DNA of 64,000 nucleotides. Origin: Oscheius sp. JU75 (Eukaryota; Nematoda; Chromadorea; Rhabditida; Rhabditidae). The notes beneath the pieces are model-generated. The model had not been told where the DNA came from. It worked only from the letters and a program-made list of their open reading frames with translations, and ran no database searches. Position numbers and translations under genes: made by a program. The DNA lies in contig JASJZC010000005.1 of the NCBI GenBank assembly GCA_037178855.1, positions 9,424,001 through 9,488,000 on the forward strand. Direction: 5' to 3'. Below are positions 23,348 through 37,400 of this stretch, in pieces. Position 1 is the first letter of the stretch. Every line of letters starts with the position of its first letter.

Positions 23348-24857
23348 TCATATGACCTTCTTCAACTCTTTCTCACGTTCGTGCTTTTCGTGAACATTGA
23401 TCATAATGGTAGTGACGTAGCGGATGACTTCAGCTTCCGTGGTCATATCCTCGATGGGCTGCTTTTTGATCTCCTCCACGATCTGGTCCTCGTATTCAAA
23501 ATCGTACTCATCGCTCGTTTCTTCGGTTCCGTTGGGATCGAACTTGGGTGAGAAGACCTTCTTTTTGATCACCTTGTGCCAGAGCTCGACGCCGTCTATT
23601 ACATGCTCCATCTTGCCATCGATGAGACGTTGACCGCCTGAAAACTGAGCTTCAGAGAGAGACAGATGACTCATTTTAGCACCCTCTTTCCTGATACAAA
23701 GGTCAAGTTGCCCTAAGAAGGAACACTTTTCTCGACAAACGAACAAGGAACTGTCTTTTCAAGTGGACTTGTCCCTCAAACTGTTCTCGAAGGACGAATA
23801 GGATACTTTCCTTGTCAGAATGTCATAGCGGTAGGTATGACACCTGGAGAGAAAAATACACCTCTGGCAATGGTGTGATCTCTATTGTTGATAGCAAGAG
23901 AGGGTATTTTCAGGACATTTTGGAAACCGTTTCGAGAGATTGTTTACAGTCAAAGAATGCTATCTGTGACAGGACTGGTTCAAATTCACCATAACGGTTC
24001 CTGAAAAAAAAGTGTCAGAAACTGGAAAGTTTATGTTCTTTCATATGACTAAGGAGAGTTCAAAGTTTTACCTGGGCCAAAGACCCTTGCCTGTTCTGGC
24101 TTAAATGCCAACAAAAGGCGTTAGTCTTGCAAGTGACAAAGTTGCGTGACCACAAATTTAGATTTACGTTCTTCCACCTTGCAACAACTGTAAATAGACT
24201 TTTCCTGGTATCAATCGAGAGTAATACTTTGTGCAACAGGAGAGGGGAACTCTGGACTGACAAAAACGTTATGGCTTTCAGAAAAATTGTCTCATAATAA
24301 GAGCCCTCGAGAATCAATGCAAGAAATCTTGACTCACCCGGTAACTGCCCAACATGTACTACTTCTTTTTTACACCATTTCCAGGTACAAAAATTCTTTA
24401 TTAATCTTGACAATCTTCTAGAAAGATGTAGCTTTTGGTTACTACCACAACTTTCTAAAACTGGGACGAGCTTGAAATGTTTCTGTGCGCCGAATTGTGA
24501 AGCAGGTAACCAAATGAATTGAGTTTAAACTTCCTGGTCTAGCAAGAACTTTCAGCTTTGCAAAGTTACTGTTACCAGTTAAAATGGTCGAGATTCAAAG
24601 TAACGGTAAGCACTGGCAGCTAAGAATGCAGGTTTGTAAATTTCTTTTTGAAAAAGTGGCCTCTGGCAGGTCCGCTACTTAAGTTCACTTGGCACATTCA
24701 ATACCTTACCTGGACTATAGGTAACCGTCGGTTTTCTCTTAATCTCCGTGAACGCTTGTGTCTGTTCAATGGACTCTTGTTTCCGGACCCTGTTCTCCTC
24801 CCGGGCCGAGTAGAAATCCACCGAATCCTTTGTCGGACTGTTCATAATCCCAATCAT
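23348..24857 (-). CDS. Unrecognised small acidic/lysine-rich protein
   Basis: Two exons join in phase 1 to 145 aa: 24857-24710 and 23637-23348. The intron of 1072 nt is long for this genome. The protein begins MIGIMNSPTKDSVDFYSARE. It has a Lys-rich stretch around WHKVIKKKVFSPKFDP, an acidic patch DEYDFEYEDQIVEEIKK, and a charged helical C-terminus with HEKHEREKELKK. There is no signal peptide or membrane helix. A good T-rich acceptor lies just before the ATG, so an upstream exon may exist. I cannot assign a family. The codons read smoothly and the splice sites are strong, so I think it is real. Confidence 0.5.
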
Positions 24858-24869
24858 CTCTTCTCTGGA

Positions 24870-27800
24870 AAAAAAGATGTATTTACAGGCGTGGAGGGCT
24901 AAGACGAGAGAAAGAATCGGACGCGAGACGATGTCAACAAGCCCCGAGACCGGGAGGCGATGGGGAAGGGGGTGACGACCAATAAATCATCGGCTGGTAA
25001 TCACCGATTTGAAAAAGGAACAGATAGACGTAAGCGTTTTGCGCGCAATGTTTTTTGATTGGAAGTTGATATTATGAGCGACGACGCTTATCAACAGGAA
25101 GCGCGACAATCGAGAGGAAGGACACTATGTTTTGGCTTCAGGGGACAAGTAAAGTTTGTGTTCAATTCCTTTTGAACTGAGAGAAACATGCAGTTTCCAG
25201 TCTTCAGTTATGAAACCCATAAAATAGGGTACTGTACTTTTCAACAAATTTAAGAATCTACACAGCAAGCGGACATAAAGTTTTGGGAATCAGTTCTGAA
25301 CTAGAATAGAAAGATGGTGGATTAGAAAAGTTGTTCATCACCTATGTAGCTAGTCAAGTTGCCCAAAACCCTGAGCAATACATAAGCTTCAACGAGTCAG
25401 TTGCGAAGCAAGGTGGGTCTGTCACTGAATTGTCAGAACAAAAAGGGACATCATTTGACCTGATTGTCTGGATTTCTTATGTAGTTTGGAATTTATCTCC
25501 TTTTTGAATATTCGGGCTTACGGAAATAGTAGCCGGATGATTTGGAAGCAAACGTTTTTGATGATTGGAAAAATGTAAAAAAAACTGGCAGCCAAAAGAC
25601 AAAAACTTTGGGAGCAACCGATGATGGGATCGTCTACTTTGGTCCTCCACAGCGTGGGGAGGCTAAAGTAGACGAGGTAAGAGGTGAAAAAATTGTGTAC
25701 AAACTGAAGTACGCTAAAAAAATTGTGTACAAACTAAAGCAGGCTGAAACCCACAGCTGATTCTTTTAAAAAGTTCCATGAATGTTATGTGGCAAGGAAA
25801 AGAGATAACTATCAAGTGGCACCAAATTGTCCTGCGTTACCAAAAAATGCAAACAAAATGAACTCGGAGGAGAAATAACCATATTAGGCCGTCATGTGAG
25901 AGCGCACACGACCCAACTGTAGTCTCTCTCCCGACCGCTGCGCTCCCGTCCCCACAAAGTCAAGTAGTCTTGTTTTTGTAGGCAGAGAGACAGTCTCTCG
26001 AGAGGGTTTTATTACCCGCCATTTGCGAATAAGGTTGACCAACGTCAGCCCCTTGCACAGCTCTCAAGTAAACGCTGACTAAGACTCAAGTTGGTTGAAC
26101 TGTAGTCTTTTGAAGTTAGTCGAGAAAGAGATCAAATTTGGGAGGGTTGAGGAAATGTGAGGTAGGGGTTGTGACGCAAATAAGACTTGAAGAGAACTGG
26201 TGAAAATTGAGGAGTTGGTGAAAAGAGAACCAAAAATCAGTCAAGTCCCAAAGACCGGACATGGTCAACAGAAACTATTCGGGTTCGAGTTGTCGATCTT
26301 TTTAATTTTAGGACTGAGGTTGTGAAAGTGAAAACAAGTGATGACCATTGAGAGTAGGGTTTGAATGCGGAAGAAGGCCTTTCAAGAAGTCGACAGATAG
26401 TAAGATCGACAAACGTTGTTCGAGGAAGTACTGAAAGTGAGTAAGTTTTCGCATCGCCCCTAACTCACTATCTATCAGATCTAACCAGTTAACATAAGAC
26501 CCGACCGTTTCGAGTGTTCTCCCGTACTCGGCAATCATAATCATCTGCTGAACATTCTATGGAACTGGATGAGTTGTTACCCGCTCCGTATTGCCCACTA
26601 CCTAAGGATCCTCTATACCGTCTCCGCAGCAGGACAAACGTTCACCCGTACCATTCTGACCGAACAATTTGATGTGGCTGGAGCTACGAGTCACGGTAAC
26701 AGTTTCCGGAGCATGTAAATTTCCCTTATGGAGATCTGGTTAAAGAGATAGAGAACAAAAAGGCACGCCAGCTTTCGAGAACACTAACATAAGGTCAGAC
26801 TTAATAAATTCAAAAGTATTCAGGAAATGTTCTCTCCAAAGAGTGTCTGAACATCACAGAAACGTTCACTCCCTGAAAGTTCAAAAACAAGTGGAATCCA
26901 CTCTTGAAGAATGCAAACCTATAAAAGAAACAACCACGTTTATCTACAAACGAGTTTTTTGAAATCAATTATAGTACTTCCTCTTTAAATCAAGACACCA
27001 AGGACCATGACTTGGAATAGGGAAACATCTGGTACACAAATGTGTGGGGAGACTGCATAAGTCTAACTTGATACTGGGACTTTAAAGGAAACTGGGAGTT
27101 TTTCTGGCTGTCGAAAATAGCATTCGATGGGATCTATTGATGCAATATAAGACTAGTACGGGACCGGAAGAGAATATCAGAAAATAGTTCAAAGTTGGTG
27201 GAAGCAGTTCCTGTTTGACGTCTTGCGCAGCGTCCATAATGACCAGGGTGTCAACATATCGGTGTAATTTGGACAAGAGAAAGACGTAAAAAGAGAAAAG
27301 GCTGTTACTGTTTTGACGATATGCTGGTGTCATTGAAGGAGTGTTTCCTAGGAAGAAACAGCGATATGCATTTTTGTGACTGAACCTGCTTTTCCGTATG
27401 TATCATTTCTGTTTCTTCTTTCAGTTGTCCTCTTCTTTAATGTTGCCATCTTCAAGCTGATCTGAGAGAAATCCTGATGTATCTTCAGAGCGGCCATCTA
27501 CCGTCTCCGATTCGCTGTGTGGATGATCAGACGGCATCTGCGAAGCATGCATGCCGATAAGAGAGATATAAATGTGACTACGAAGGCCAAGTACGAAGAG
27601 GAGATCAATGGATAATGACTGAAATGTTTTGGACACAAGAACAAGAAAGCAAGTAAACTTCAAAGATTGAAATTGTCATGATTCGTCATGTTTTCTCTAC
27701 AAGGAAAAGTATATTCTTCAAAGAGCGAATCAGATAGTGAACCTCTTTTTTCCAATGGCTCTGACGCTTCTGAAGGCTCGTAGAATCAGATACAAAGCCT

Positions 27801-28495
27801 GAACTTTTATCGACCGGAAACGAAAAAAGCGACACATAAGATGAACTTGAACCTCCGAGTAAATGTCAGAGACTGGCCAAAATTTGAAACATTAGCTTCA
27901 TCTGTACCCCGGCTTCAACTATTCCATCCTAATCTGCACCAGTTCTTCGGTGAACCAGCTCTCAAAAATTGATTTTATTGACTTGAACAATCCAATAAGC
28001 AAACTTGGATTTGTTGACCAATATCTAACCTAAATTTTGCGATTATCGCTCGATTGTGGGTTTGCGGCTCTTTTTCAAACAGGAAGAATCTGCGAAAATC
28101 TACAAAGTATGGAGGAGACTGACGGAAACTGGCTGACAAAGTAAGAAGCTAACAAGGTACTACCGTCGACAAATGGTACATTCCGAAGATACACCCTATC
28201 CAAATTTACTTGTCGATTTGTAACGTATGTGGCGGATTAATGGAGACATGTGGTCCATTGTTCATCTTTCTAGAAACTGCCCACTAACTACAAGATTATA
28301 AGGCCAGAAATTAATCTGTGGAGCACCAAATCCGCTTCTTCTTCAGACTTCTTTTTGTCCTGAGGGTTTTTCCGTCTTTTCTGCTAGAAAAATCGAATAT
28401 CTCCAATATCAAAGTTTCGTCATTCAGTAACGTGGTTACCCGAAAGTCTGGTTACCTAGTAGCCCTCTGGGCAACGGCAGCCACTAAGGGCTGAC
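24870..28495. other. Sparse region with weak open frames
   Basis: No recognised gene. Possible coding bits are a plus-strand frame at 25542-25760 with a duplicated KIVYKLK word (25 bp repeated in tandem at about 25690-25740); a minus-strand pair of frames at about 26540-26230 joined by a GTGAGT...TTTCAG intron; and an acidic minus-strand frame ending at 27421. None has a domain I know, and I would not call them genes on this evidence. Confidence 0.3.
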
Positions 28496-31400
28496 ATGCG
28501 CCCTCGGGCGCCTTTTCTCTTTCTCCTATCTCTGGTATTGAACAGGAATAATCTAATTTTGGTGGTGATTGGTTTAGGTGACAAAGAGTCTTGCCGATGT
28601 GACAGTCAAGTCGATCAAGACCGAAACTGTTACTCTGGAACTTGGAGAAAAAGATACTGTAGGAGATGGTCGGAGCGGACCGGGAGAGACCTCGCTACCT
28701 CTGTCCTGTGGTCCAAACTCATTCCCTGTGGTCGACAAGGAACTGCTGACTACTTCCCTGCTAAAAGTAGGTCAACTTGACCATCACTTGACAATTCAGG
28801 TCAACTCCCTTTGTCCAATCCGTTCATTCTTTGCTAGAGTAGCTTGGATCCAAGCTCCTAATAAGAACATAGAGCCTGTGGTATCTTGGAACGAGGTCGA
28901 AGAGGGGACACGAGTTGGATTAGTGGTAACGGTAGTTTATGACAATTGTCTGGATGGAGGAGGTGAGTCGAGGGAGACAAAAACATAAAAATGAAACTGA
29001 GTGAGAAAAAAGTACAAAGAGACAGTGAGTTCAGATTATTGTGACGGAGACGAGCCTTGGTACCAGCTCAAGAACAAAGAGTTCCGTTCCGCAACCGACT
29101 CCTCTGAATGTTCAGGAGGTAGTCTTGTCCTCATAGAGACCGTGTTTACCGAAGACCTGCTTTCAATCTATCCTGTCACTGGAAAAGTTTGTGTTCGAGA
29201 AATCACGTTGCCTGTCTGGGAAGTTGCGAAGAAAAACGAAAGAAAGATGCCACTGTTTGACGAGATGTCTTTCATATTGGTAAATTCCTTCGATTAATGA
29301 ATCCTTTGGACCTATAGAGCGAAACTGATTACTACTTCTTGAGACCAGCATATTCTTCTGGAAGGAGTGGTGCTAAAGTACTGGGAGATCTGACAGTGTC
29401 AGGAAGGTTGAGAGTGAAGAGGCAAGAGACCGTGCCCACAATAGCCCCTTATACCATCTGTGGGGAAAGTACTACTGCGGCACCGACGACAACAGGTCAG
29501 TTCTGCCACTTGCATTGTACTCTCACTCAATCTCTGTGAACACATTTTTTGTCTTTTTGTATATGGTTCATATTTTTTGGTAATTGGATTAAGTCGGCAT
29601 GGATGAATTTTTGATCTTTTTAAATAGAAAGACATTAGGTCTCATTACAGCGCTAAGCACAAGCACTCTCTTCCCCACTTTCTCCCAGTACTTTAGTACG
29701 ACACCGGTACTGTTTATTGGGCTCACGGTCAGGTCCGGCCTCAAATTCCCTTCTAGCATTGACATCCGAAGCACCAGCACTTCTGAGGGCACATCAGTCC
29801 CACCTACTTCCATTACAATTGAGACAAGTGCTACTGACAGCACAAGCTACCGGTGGTTCTACTTCACACAGTAACAGTAGTCTCTCCACAAAGCCTAGTA
29901 ACAGTAGCACTTCAACAGATGAGCCCAGCACAAGTATTGGTAGCACTTCACCTTTCACTTCTGGGTCTTCGTGTACGGGGAGTACTCCTGCCTCCTCGTC
30001 TTCGAGTAGTCCTAAAGCAACCGAATCCACTAGCACAGCGAGCACTACTACCAAAGGTTTCACAAGCTATGTGCCGAAGAGAATCTAAGGTTTCAGTAGC
30101 TTGCAGTCAATGTGCTCTCCTCTATTCCACAACGTCCACATCCACGACCACGGCCTCTACCACGAGTACGACTCCTACGACTACCACAACCGTAACGACT
30201 ACTGGTGCTCGTATGTAGAAATAGTACTGTGACTACAGTAGTTTCAGCAGCATTTGAAATATGTTCTTTCACTACCACGACGATTAGTACAAGCACTCCT
30301 AGTACGACGAGTACGACGACTACTACGACCAGTACAACGTCCAGTGTGTTCAGCAGTTGTGTCAGAGAAAGTTGTGAGGTTTTAGCAACTACAGTTACAA
30401 CACTGTCTACTGCCAGTATGAACACAACAAGTCCCAGTACTGCGAATACGTCTCCTACTAGCCCATCGACTTCGCCCAGTACGAGCACCGCAAGTCCGGG
30501 TACATCCTCGACTACGTTCACTCCGTCAACCAGTACCAGTCCGCCTACCACCCCTTCATGCAGTAAGTATTGAAGATCTTTGTAATGGAAAATTAGAGAA
30601 AGGAAGAAGTGGTCGGGTGAATCTCCGTCTCTGACAGATTCCCTGGACCACTGCCGAACCATCTCGCACTCCACTCTCTCTTTTCCTCCAGATGCGAGAT
30701 GCAGCGTTGGTTTAATTACTCAAGTTTGAGGTATTCACATGCTTCCAACCCTGCTCATGTAGAGGTTGAAAGGAATTTTGGAATAGTCTTCCCATTGGGA
30801 AGATAACATGAACTACTAAGAAAAGAGAATGTAATTGAGACGGTATGGCCCGCCAGTGCCTGTGAGAAAACTTCCTCTGACTTCCGAGTATAAATCTAGT
30901 ACTTTTGTCTTCCAGCTCCCTACAAAACCTGCAGAACCGTCTACTCAAGTACAAAGAGAGAACCGACTACCACAATCAGTTCTTCGAAACCTAGTAAAGA
31001 ACACACTAGCATGAATCGATAACGTCGTTTAGGTTTAGCTAGCACAGCTTCTGCGTCACTCTCAAGTAGCAGCCTTTCTATTTCTCCAAGCAGTTCTTCC
31101 AGTCCAGCTGGGTTGACAAGTTCTTTCTTTAGTTCTAGTCCAATGCCTGGAAGTACTGTTCCGTCTTCCAGCTCAAATGGCCCCAGTGTTTCGACTTTGC
31201 AATCTGTTTCATCGACCGACTCTTTAGCCAGTATTGCAACTGCGCCTACTGATGGCTCTATTGGATCGACCAATCCTGTAGCTGGAACTGGCTCTACAGA
31301 CCCCTCCGCTGCACCTGGAGCAACAGGATCTACCGTCTCTGGAGGAGCAGAGTCTTCCAGTCCAACTGGATCCAAAGGGTCAAGAAAGAGTACAGCGCCT

Positions 31401-34400
31401 GGAGCGACTGCATACACTGTCTCCAATAGTTCTGGCAGTCAGACTGGTGTCACTGACTCCTTAGGGAACCCTGTAACAGGATCGGTTCCTCAACTGGGAC
31501 CAAACATTGTAAGTTTGGTAGGTGCTCAAATTGACTCTTGTCTCTTAGGACTGCGCTATCTCTTCTTCTTCTCTGAACATCTCGACGATTCAATCTGCTC
31601 CTAGCCAGATAGCACTACCGAATGATATCTATATAGAAGCAACACTGCAGGTAAGCTCAGTATCACTCTGTCTCTCTATCTACCCGTCTCTCTAACGCCA
31701 CCAATTCAGAACACTGGTCAATGTGACGCCCTTACCTGGACTGTAGACGGCACTTCTTTTAACGGCGGTCGAGTGAAGAGAGAAACGCTGACGGAAGGAG
31801 ACCATACCATTTGCTACTCTCTAGCTGCCCAACACCTAGGCTGTGGCTACGTTGAGGTTCTTGCCTCCACTTCCTGGACCAACACCTGTGAAGATATGAA
31901 TGTCACTGTCCATCTGAACGAGAGTCTCATCCTCCAAACCCCACTGCCACCACCCACAGCCAGCACCGACTACCAATGGGTCTGCACCCGTAGCGACTCG
32001 GCTGACTGCTATACTGCAGCAGGAAAAATCATTACTATGCAGGGAGTAGTCCAAATGAATCCGGTGACAACTATCTTGACTGGTCTCGGACAATATGTTA
32101 TCATTGCCAATGTCACAGATGCAACTACTGGACGATGGTCTTGTAGAAGATACTCTGTCAGTGTGATCGATTGGACAGTGACAACTCCCGATCAATCTGG
32201 AGTGACTTATTCTTTTGGAGCTTCGGACAGCTCATACTCACTTTCTGGACAGACAGGCGGAACAGTCAAGCCTTCGGACAGTCCAGGAGATGGTCAAGTG
32301 AAAGGAGAAATTTCTTCTACTACTACTCTTGGACAGAATGTGATAAGTTTAGAGGGTTGATCTCTATTGAATTCGTGATTTCAAGACTGTCAGATAAGTA
32401 CCTCTACCCTAAACATTTCGACGATAGAAGGTGCCCCGGCTGAAAGCACTACTACGATGGTTGTCATCACTGCTAGCCTCCAAGTGAGAAACACGTGTGC
32501 TGGAAATAACTGAACTTTTTAGAGCTCTGGAGCCTGTGACCGTCTCTCTTGGACAGTTGACTCTGGAACGCCATTCGAAGCCGGAACCAGTATACAAGAG
32601 ATCCTGGCCGTTGGGGACCACAAGATCTGTCACTTTGACAGTAACTACAGCCTAAGCACAGGATCAAACATGGTTTTCAGATGCAAACCTTCTGGGCTGT
32701 GGCTACCTCCGGATCCTGTCCACTGTTACCTTCATGAACAGTTGCGAAGACGCTGCCACGACAGTACATGTCAATGAGACTTTAGTCATGGAAATCCCTG
32801 CCGTCCCATCGGAATCTGTCAGCTTCAACTGGCAGTGTTCCAAGGAAGGAGCTGCTAGCAACTGCTATACGACAGCTGGAAGCTATCTCACCATGCAAAA
32901 TAAGGTCTCCATGACACCGGTCGCCTCCTTCATGAATGGAGTCGGAGTCTATACTCTAGTTGCCAACGCCACGGATAATGTCACAGGGCAGTGGTCGTGT
33001 CGAAAGTTCACAGTGACTATTATTGACTGGACAATCAGTACCAGCCCTGGAACTATCGTATCTGGAGGGATAGGAGGTCAGTCAGGAGCAACAGATGGGT
33101 CGAGTAAGCAAACTGGTGTCTCACAGAGAACGACAGACAACACAGGAAGTCAAGGAAGGACTACTGATGAATCACAAGACGGTACTGACTCATTCTCTGG
33201 ACCAGTACGTGGTCAGGGTTCTTCAGTTAGTGACTCTGGACGAACTGGGACTACCGCAAGTGGATCGAATGGTGGACAAACAGGAACTGGACCGACTGGC
33301 CAGCCTAGAGATGGTTTTAGCGAATCTATACTACCTGAAGGTGGTAACGGAGGTACTAACTCTTCTGGTGGAGCTGGGTCTGTAACCGGATATACAGTTC
33401 CAGGAGGATCAGATGAAGCAGGGTCAGAAACTGGAAGTACAGCTGCTTCTGAAGATGGTACAGAAACAGGCACTGGTTCAGGCGGGAACTGGTCCACTTC
33501 AAGCTCAGAACAGGGAGGTCAAGGACAAGAATCTACCGGAACAACTGAACCACCAACTCCTGTGATTCCCGCAACGATATTCCCAGAACTCCAAGCCAAA
33601 ATCGACGCCATTACTAACATTATCAACCAGATTGGGAGTCCGGACGCTATCAAGAAACAGTGTGCCCAGAACCCGTCTCAGCTGACTGTAGAGTATTCGA
33701 ATATGACAAACTTTGAGCTTAAGGCTGTAGCTCATGGAGCCACAGACGGAATTCTTGTGTCCGGACAAGCTAACATGACTGGACAGGATGTGGTCAATGC
33801 AATCACGAAGAGTATGGACTGTAACAACAGTCAACTAGCTCTAACGATGCAGGGAGTCCTCAGCAGCCTGTCAAACATCACCATTGACAGTCCAGAGACT
33901 TTGAATCAGGTTCTCAAGACACTGATGGGTGCTCTGAAAACTAGTTTGAGCTCAGCTCTGACTAGTTCGGGAGCTAATGGAGAACAGGTGAGAGACAGAG
34001 AAACAATCGCTAGCCACCGTTTAAGACCATCCAAGGAACCTTTGTCGTCCTCTACGGTACCATAGTAACCGGAAAATACAGCCTGGTCACGGCTCGCAGT
34101 ACTGTCAGAATCATTGGCTCAGTAGCTTATATTTCTGGAGACATCCGTCCTGCTAAGATCCAGTCCGATACCACTACTGTAACAATACAAGTTTCTATAC
34201 AGAATTTCCATTTTCAGCTGGAAATCGGATCTACTGACATCCTGGGAGTAACGGGAGTGTTCGGCGGTACGGACCTGGGTGTTCCGGAGTCTCCAGCTGT
34301 AGTGAGAATGCTCAATGGGAAGAGATTGTATGCCAGAATGGATAATGCTGTTGAGGTATCATGGGCTATATATATGAAATACAGAGATTTTTAGATGCTA

Positions 34401-37400
34401 GCCGGTGACCAGGGGCCAGCTCAGATGAACATGCTGATTTGGAACATCACAGAAGATGGACTGGGAGCGACTAAGCAGAATCAAGTGAGCACAGCTGCAA
34501 CGTTCTGGGTCGAAGTTCAGAGTGTTTCGGTACAAATGGTAAGTCAAGAGAACTAGAAAATTGACAGTGACTGTACTGTTTTAGGATGGCTCTCAAGCAA
34601 CGACTATGATGTCGATGAAAGTCAATTATATCACTGTCACTGCCCTCTACACCGAAATCACCTACACCATCTCTGGAAGGTAGATTTTGATCTCAATCAT
34701 ATCACCATCTATTGGTGATAATTGAGCCCAAAATTTACAGCTCCGGCACGGCTCATGTCGTCGAGAATCGAGGATCCGAGTGCATTCTACAATATGACGC
34801 TGGTAAAATGTCGATCTCTCCAACTGGAAGTGATCTGGACGTGGTTCAGCTGCCTATCATTCTTGAGAGCAAGTGTCTGTTCTCTGTTTCCTCATGTATT
34901 TTTTAGACATCGACTGTAGCAGTCTATCCTCCTCTCGTCTCACCTCTCCAGCTGTGCCTCTTCAAGCCGGAAACAGTTCTCATCCAATGGTATTGGTCGT
35001 CCCCTACCCTGGAACCTATATCCCACTAATTCTTGCCACCTCTAGTATTCTGACCAATGTCATCTTGCCGTTCGGTGAGGCAGGAACTGCTGACCAGATG
35101 AGCCAGAAACTCGAGCAGGGACTGCCTATACTGATTACTGGAACTGTGAGCAACTGTAGTTGAAATTCGTAGCCTTTTATACTCTTAGATCTCCACTGCT
35201 ACCTCCAACGTGACCTTCTCCCCCTCCGATACAGTTCGATACACCGGAAGCTACCTAATCTTCCTGTACGGCTCCACAAAATCCAAGTTGACCCTAACTG
35301 CCCCAATCTGGACCACTACTACAGTAGACGGAAAAGTCTCACTCATCATTAGCAAGTGTCAGTTCCAGAACCCTACAGAGGCTCATACTGTGTAAGTATT
35401 CTAAAGTTTGAGTCAGAACCTTATGTTTCAGGACCCAGGTTGAGGTCAGTACTTCAGCGACAATCTATCTGACTGGAGGAACAATCATCAGAAATGGAAC
35501 CCACAACTACGTGATCTCCAATGCGGCTATCAATCACACTGGAATCTTGCCTGCTGGAGCTGTAGGTGAGTGGGAGAGGGAAGAGTTTAGGCTGGGAATA
35601 TAAATGAGAAGACAAGAAGGATTGTAACTGCAAGAAACTTTCCCATTTCAGACCTTCAAGCACAGTCCCTCCTCAACCAAGACGCTCAGAACCTCGTTAT
35701 GGGAATCTTGAAGGACACCGCCAGTTACCTTCGAGCCAACGGAAGCCAGATGACCATGAGAGAACTGAATGAGACTGCCACAAATCTCTTGACCATGTCC
35801 GGACAGATAATTGAAAACATCATCAGCAGTTTGGCCAATCCCCTAAGCGCCGACCTGCTGAAAAATCTACAGTACGCCAAGGACAACTACAATAGTCTGT
35901 ACAATGTGCTCCCAAATGATCCTGGAGACATTATCTACGTGGAAGAGTATACGGAAACCGAATGGGCCCAGGCAGCTACTCTCCTGGTTCAGCAACAGAT
36001 CGCTAGGCAGATGGCTGCCCAGCTGAAAGATACCATGGCCGCTTTGGGAGATGCTTTCGCCGCCAAGTTGAAGTCCCAAGCCCCGTATTCGATCTCAATA
36101 GCTGCCGCAGGTGGAACCCTTGTTGAGGCTGGAGGCAACGAGACCACGCTCTTGAGTGCTCAATATGTCTGCAACGACTGGACAGTCGTCTTCCCGCCAA
36201 AACTCACTGATCTGAATGTCTACAAGCCGGGACCATCTGACCTCTTCCGTGTGTCAATGTTCTGTTTTGAGCAGAATCCCTACGCCTATTCGGACAACTA
36301 CGTAAGTCTGGTCACCTCAGGAATCCTTGAACTGGCTCTGAAGCTGCCGGAGGGAGAAGAGATTCCAGTTATCAATGCTCCAAAACCGGTCAACTTGACT
36401 ACAAAGACTGCCGGTGAAGTGGACTACGGGACTGGGATGGACCCCACGGACTTCACAGAGATCCAGGTTCTGGACATCAGAACTTTCCACACCACGGCCT
36501 GGAACTATTCGATCATTTTGGAGGTCAGTCTAGAAGCGGAAAAGCAACGTCCATGTTTAGCTCACTACTGACGACCTCTCTGACCTCCCTGCCGGCTCTG
36601 TAATCTGGGTCTACATCTCATTCCAAGGCCTGCCTGGACCCATGCCGAAAGACCATGATTTCCGTTTTGAACTGAACTTGAACAGGAGTCTGAATGCGTT
36701 CTTTATGGATAATCGAGAGCTCAGGAACTCGTCTGGACTGTACTATGTGGGAATTGGGACAAGACTACCAGCTGGCGATCAGAACACGATCAACTATACA
36801 ATGAATGGCGAGCAATGGTTCTTCACAAAGGGTGAGTCTCTTTCTCTCTGTCTCTTATCTTTATCTTCAGACAACTTCTTTGGCTACAACATCCGTGCTC
36901 TCACCAAAGGCTGCTTCTCCTACAACACTCTAGCCGATCTCTTCGACTCTTCTAACATCACCGTCCCCTTCAAGGCTGGTGACCAATACATCCAGTGCAA
37001 CACCCACCACTTGACCACCTTCTCCATCGGTCTGAAGAGTCCCGAGTTTGAGATGGAGTTCAACTACCACTACGTCATGGATGTCAAGCCGCTAGCCCTC
37101 GATGGCTTACTTCTGTTCGGAACTGTCATAATCTACTTCATTCTCTGTGGAATACTGGACGACTACATATCAGATAAGGATTTCAGTCAAGGAAGAATGC
37201 GACATTTGAAGGATAACCGAAGAGGAGACAGATACCTCTTTGTGATAACTGTTGAGACGGGACATCACATGTATGCGACTATGGGCTCAAAGGTAGGATG
37301 GGTACAGAGACAACGAGACAAGGTGTCGACCACTAAATCCTGCTAACTTCCAGATTTCCTTCAATCTCTCTGGAACGGAAGCTCAAACCATCGCGAGAAG

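Noticed and set aside
29853..30218. Long Ser/Thr- or Val-rich open frames on both strands across the mucin-like region
   Set aside because: They are shadow frames of the low-complexity AGT/ACG codon repeats. Only the plus-strand frame that joins flanking lov-1-like exons was kept.
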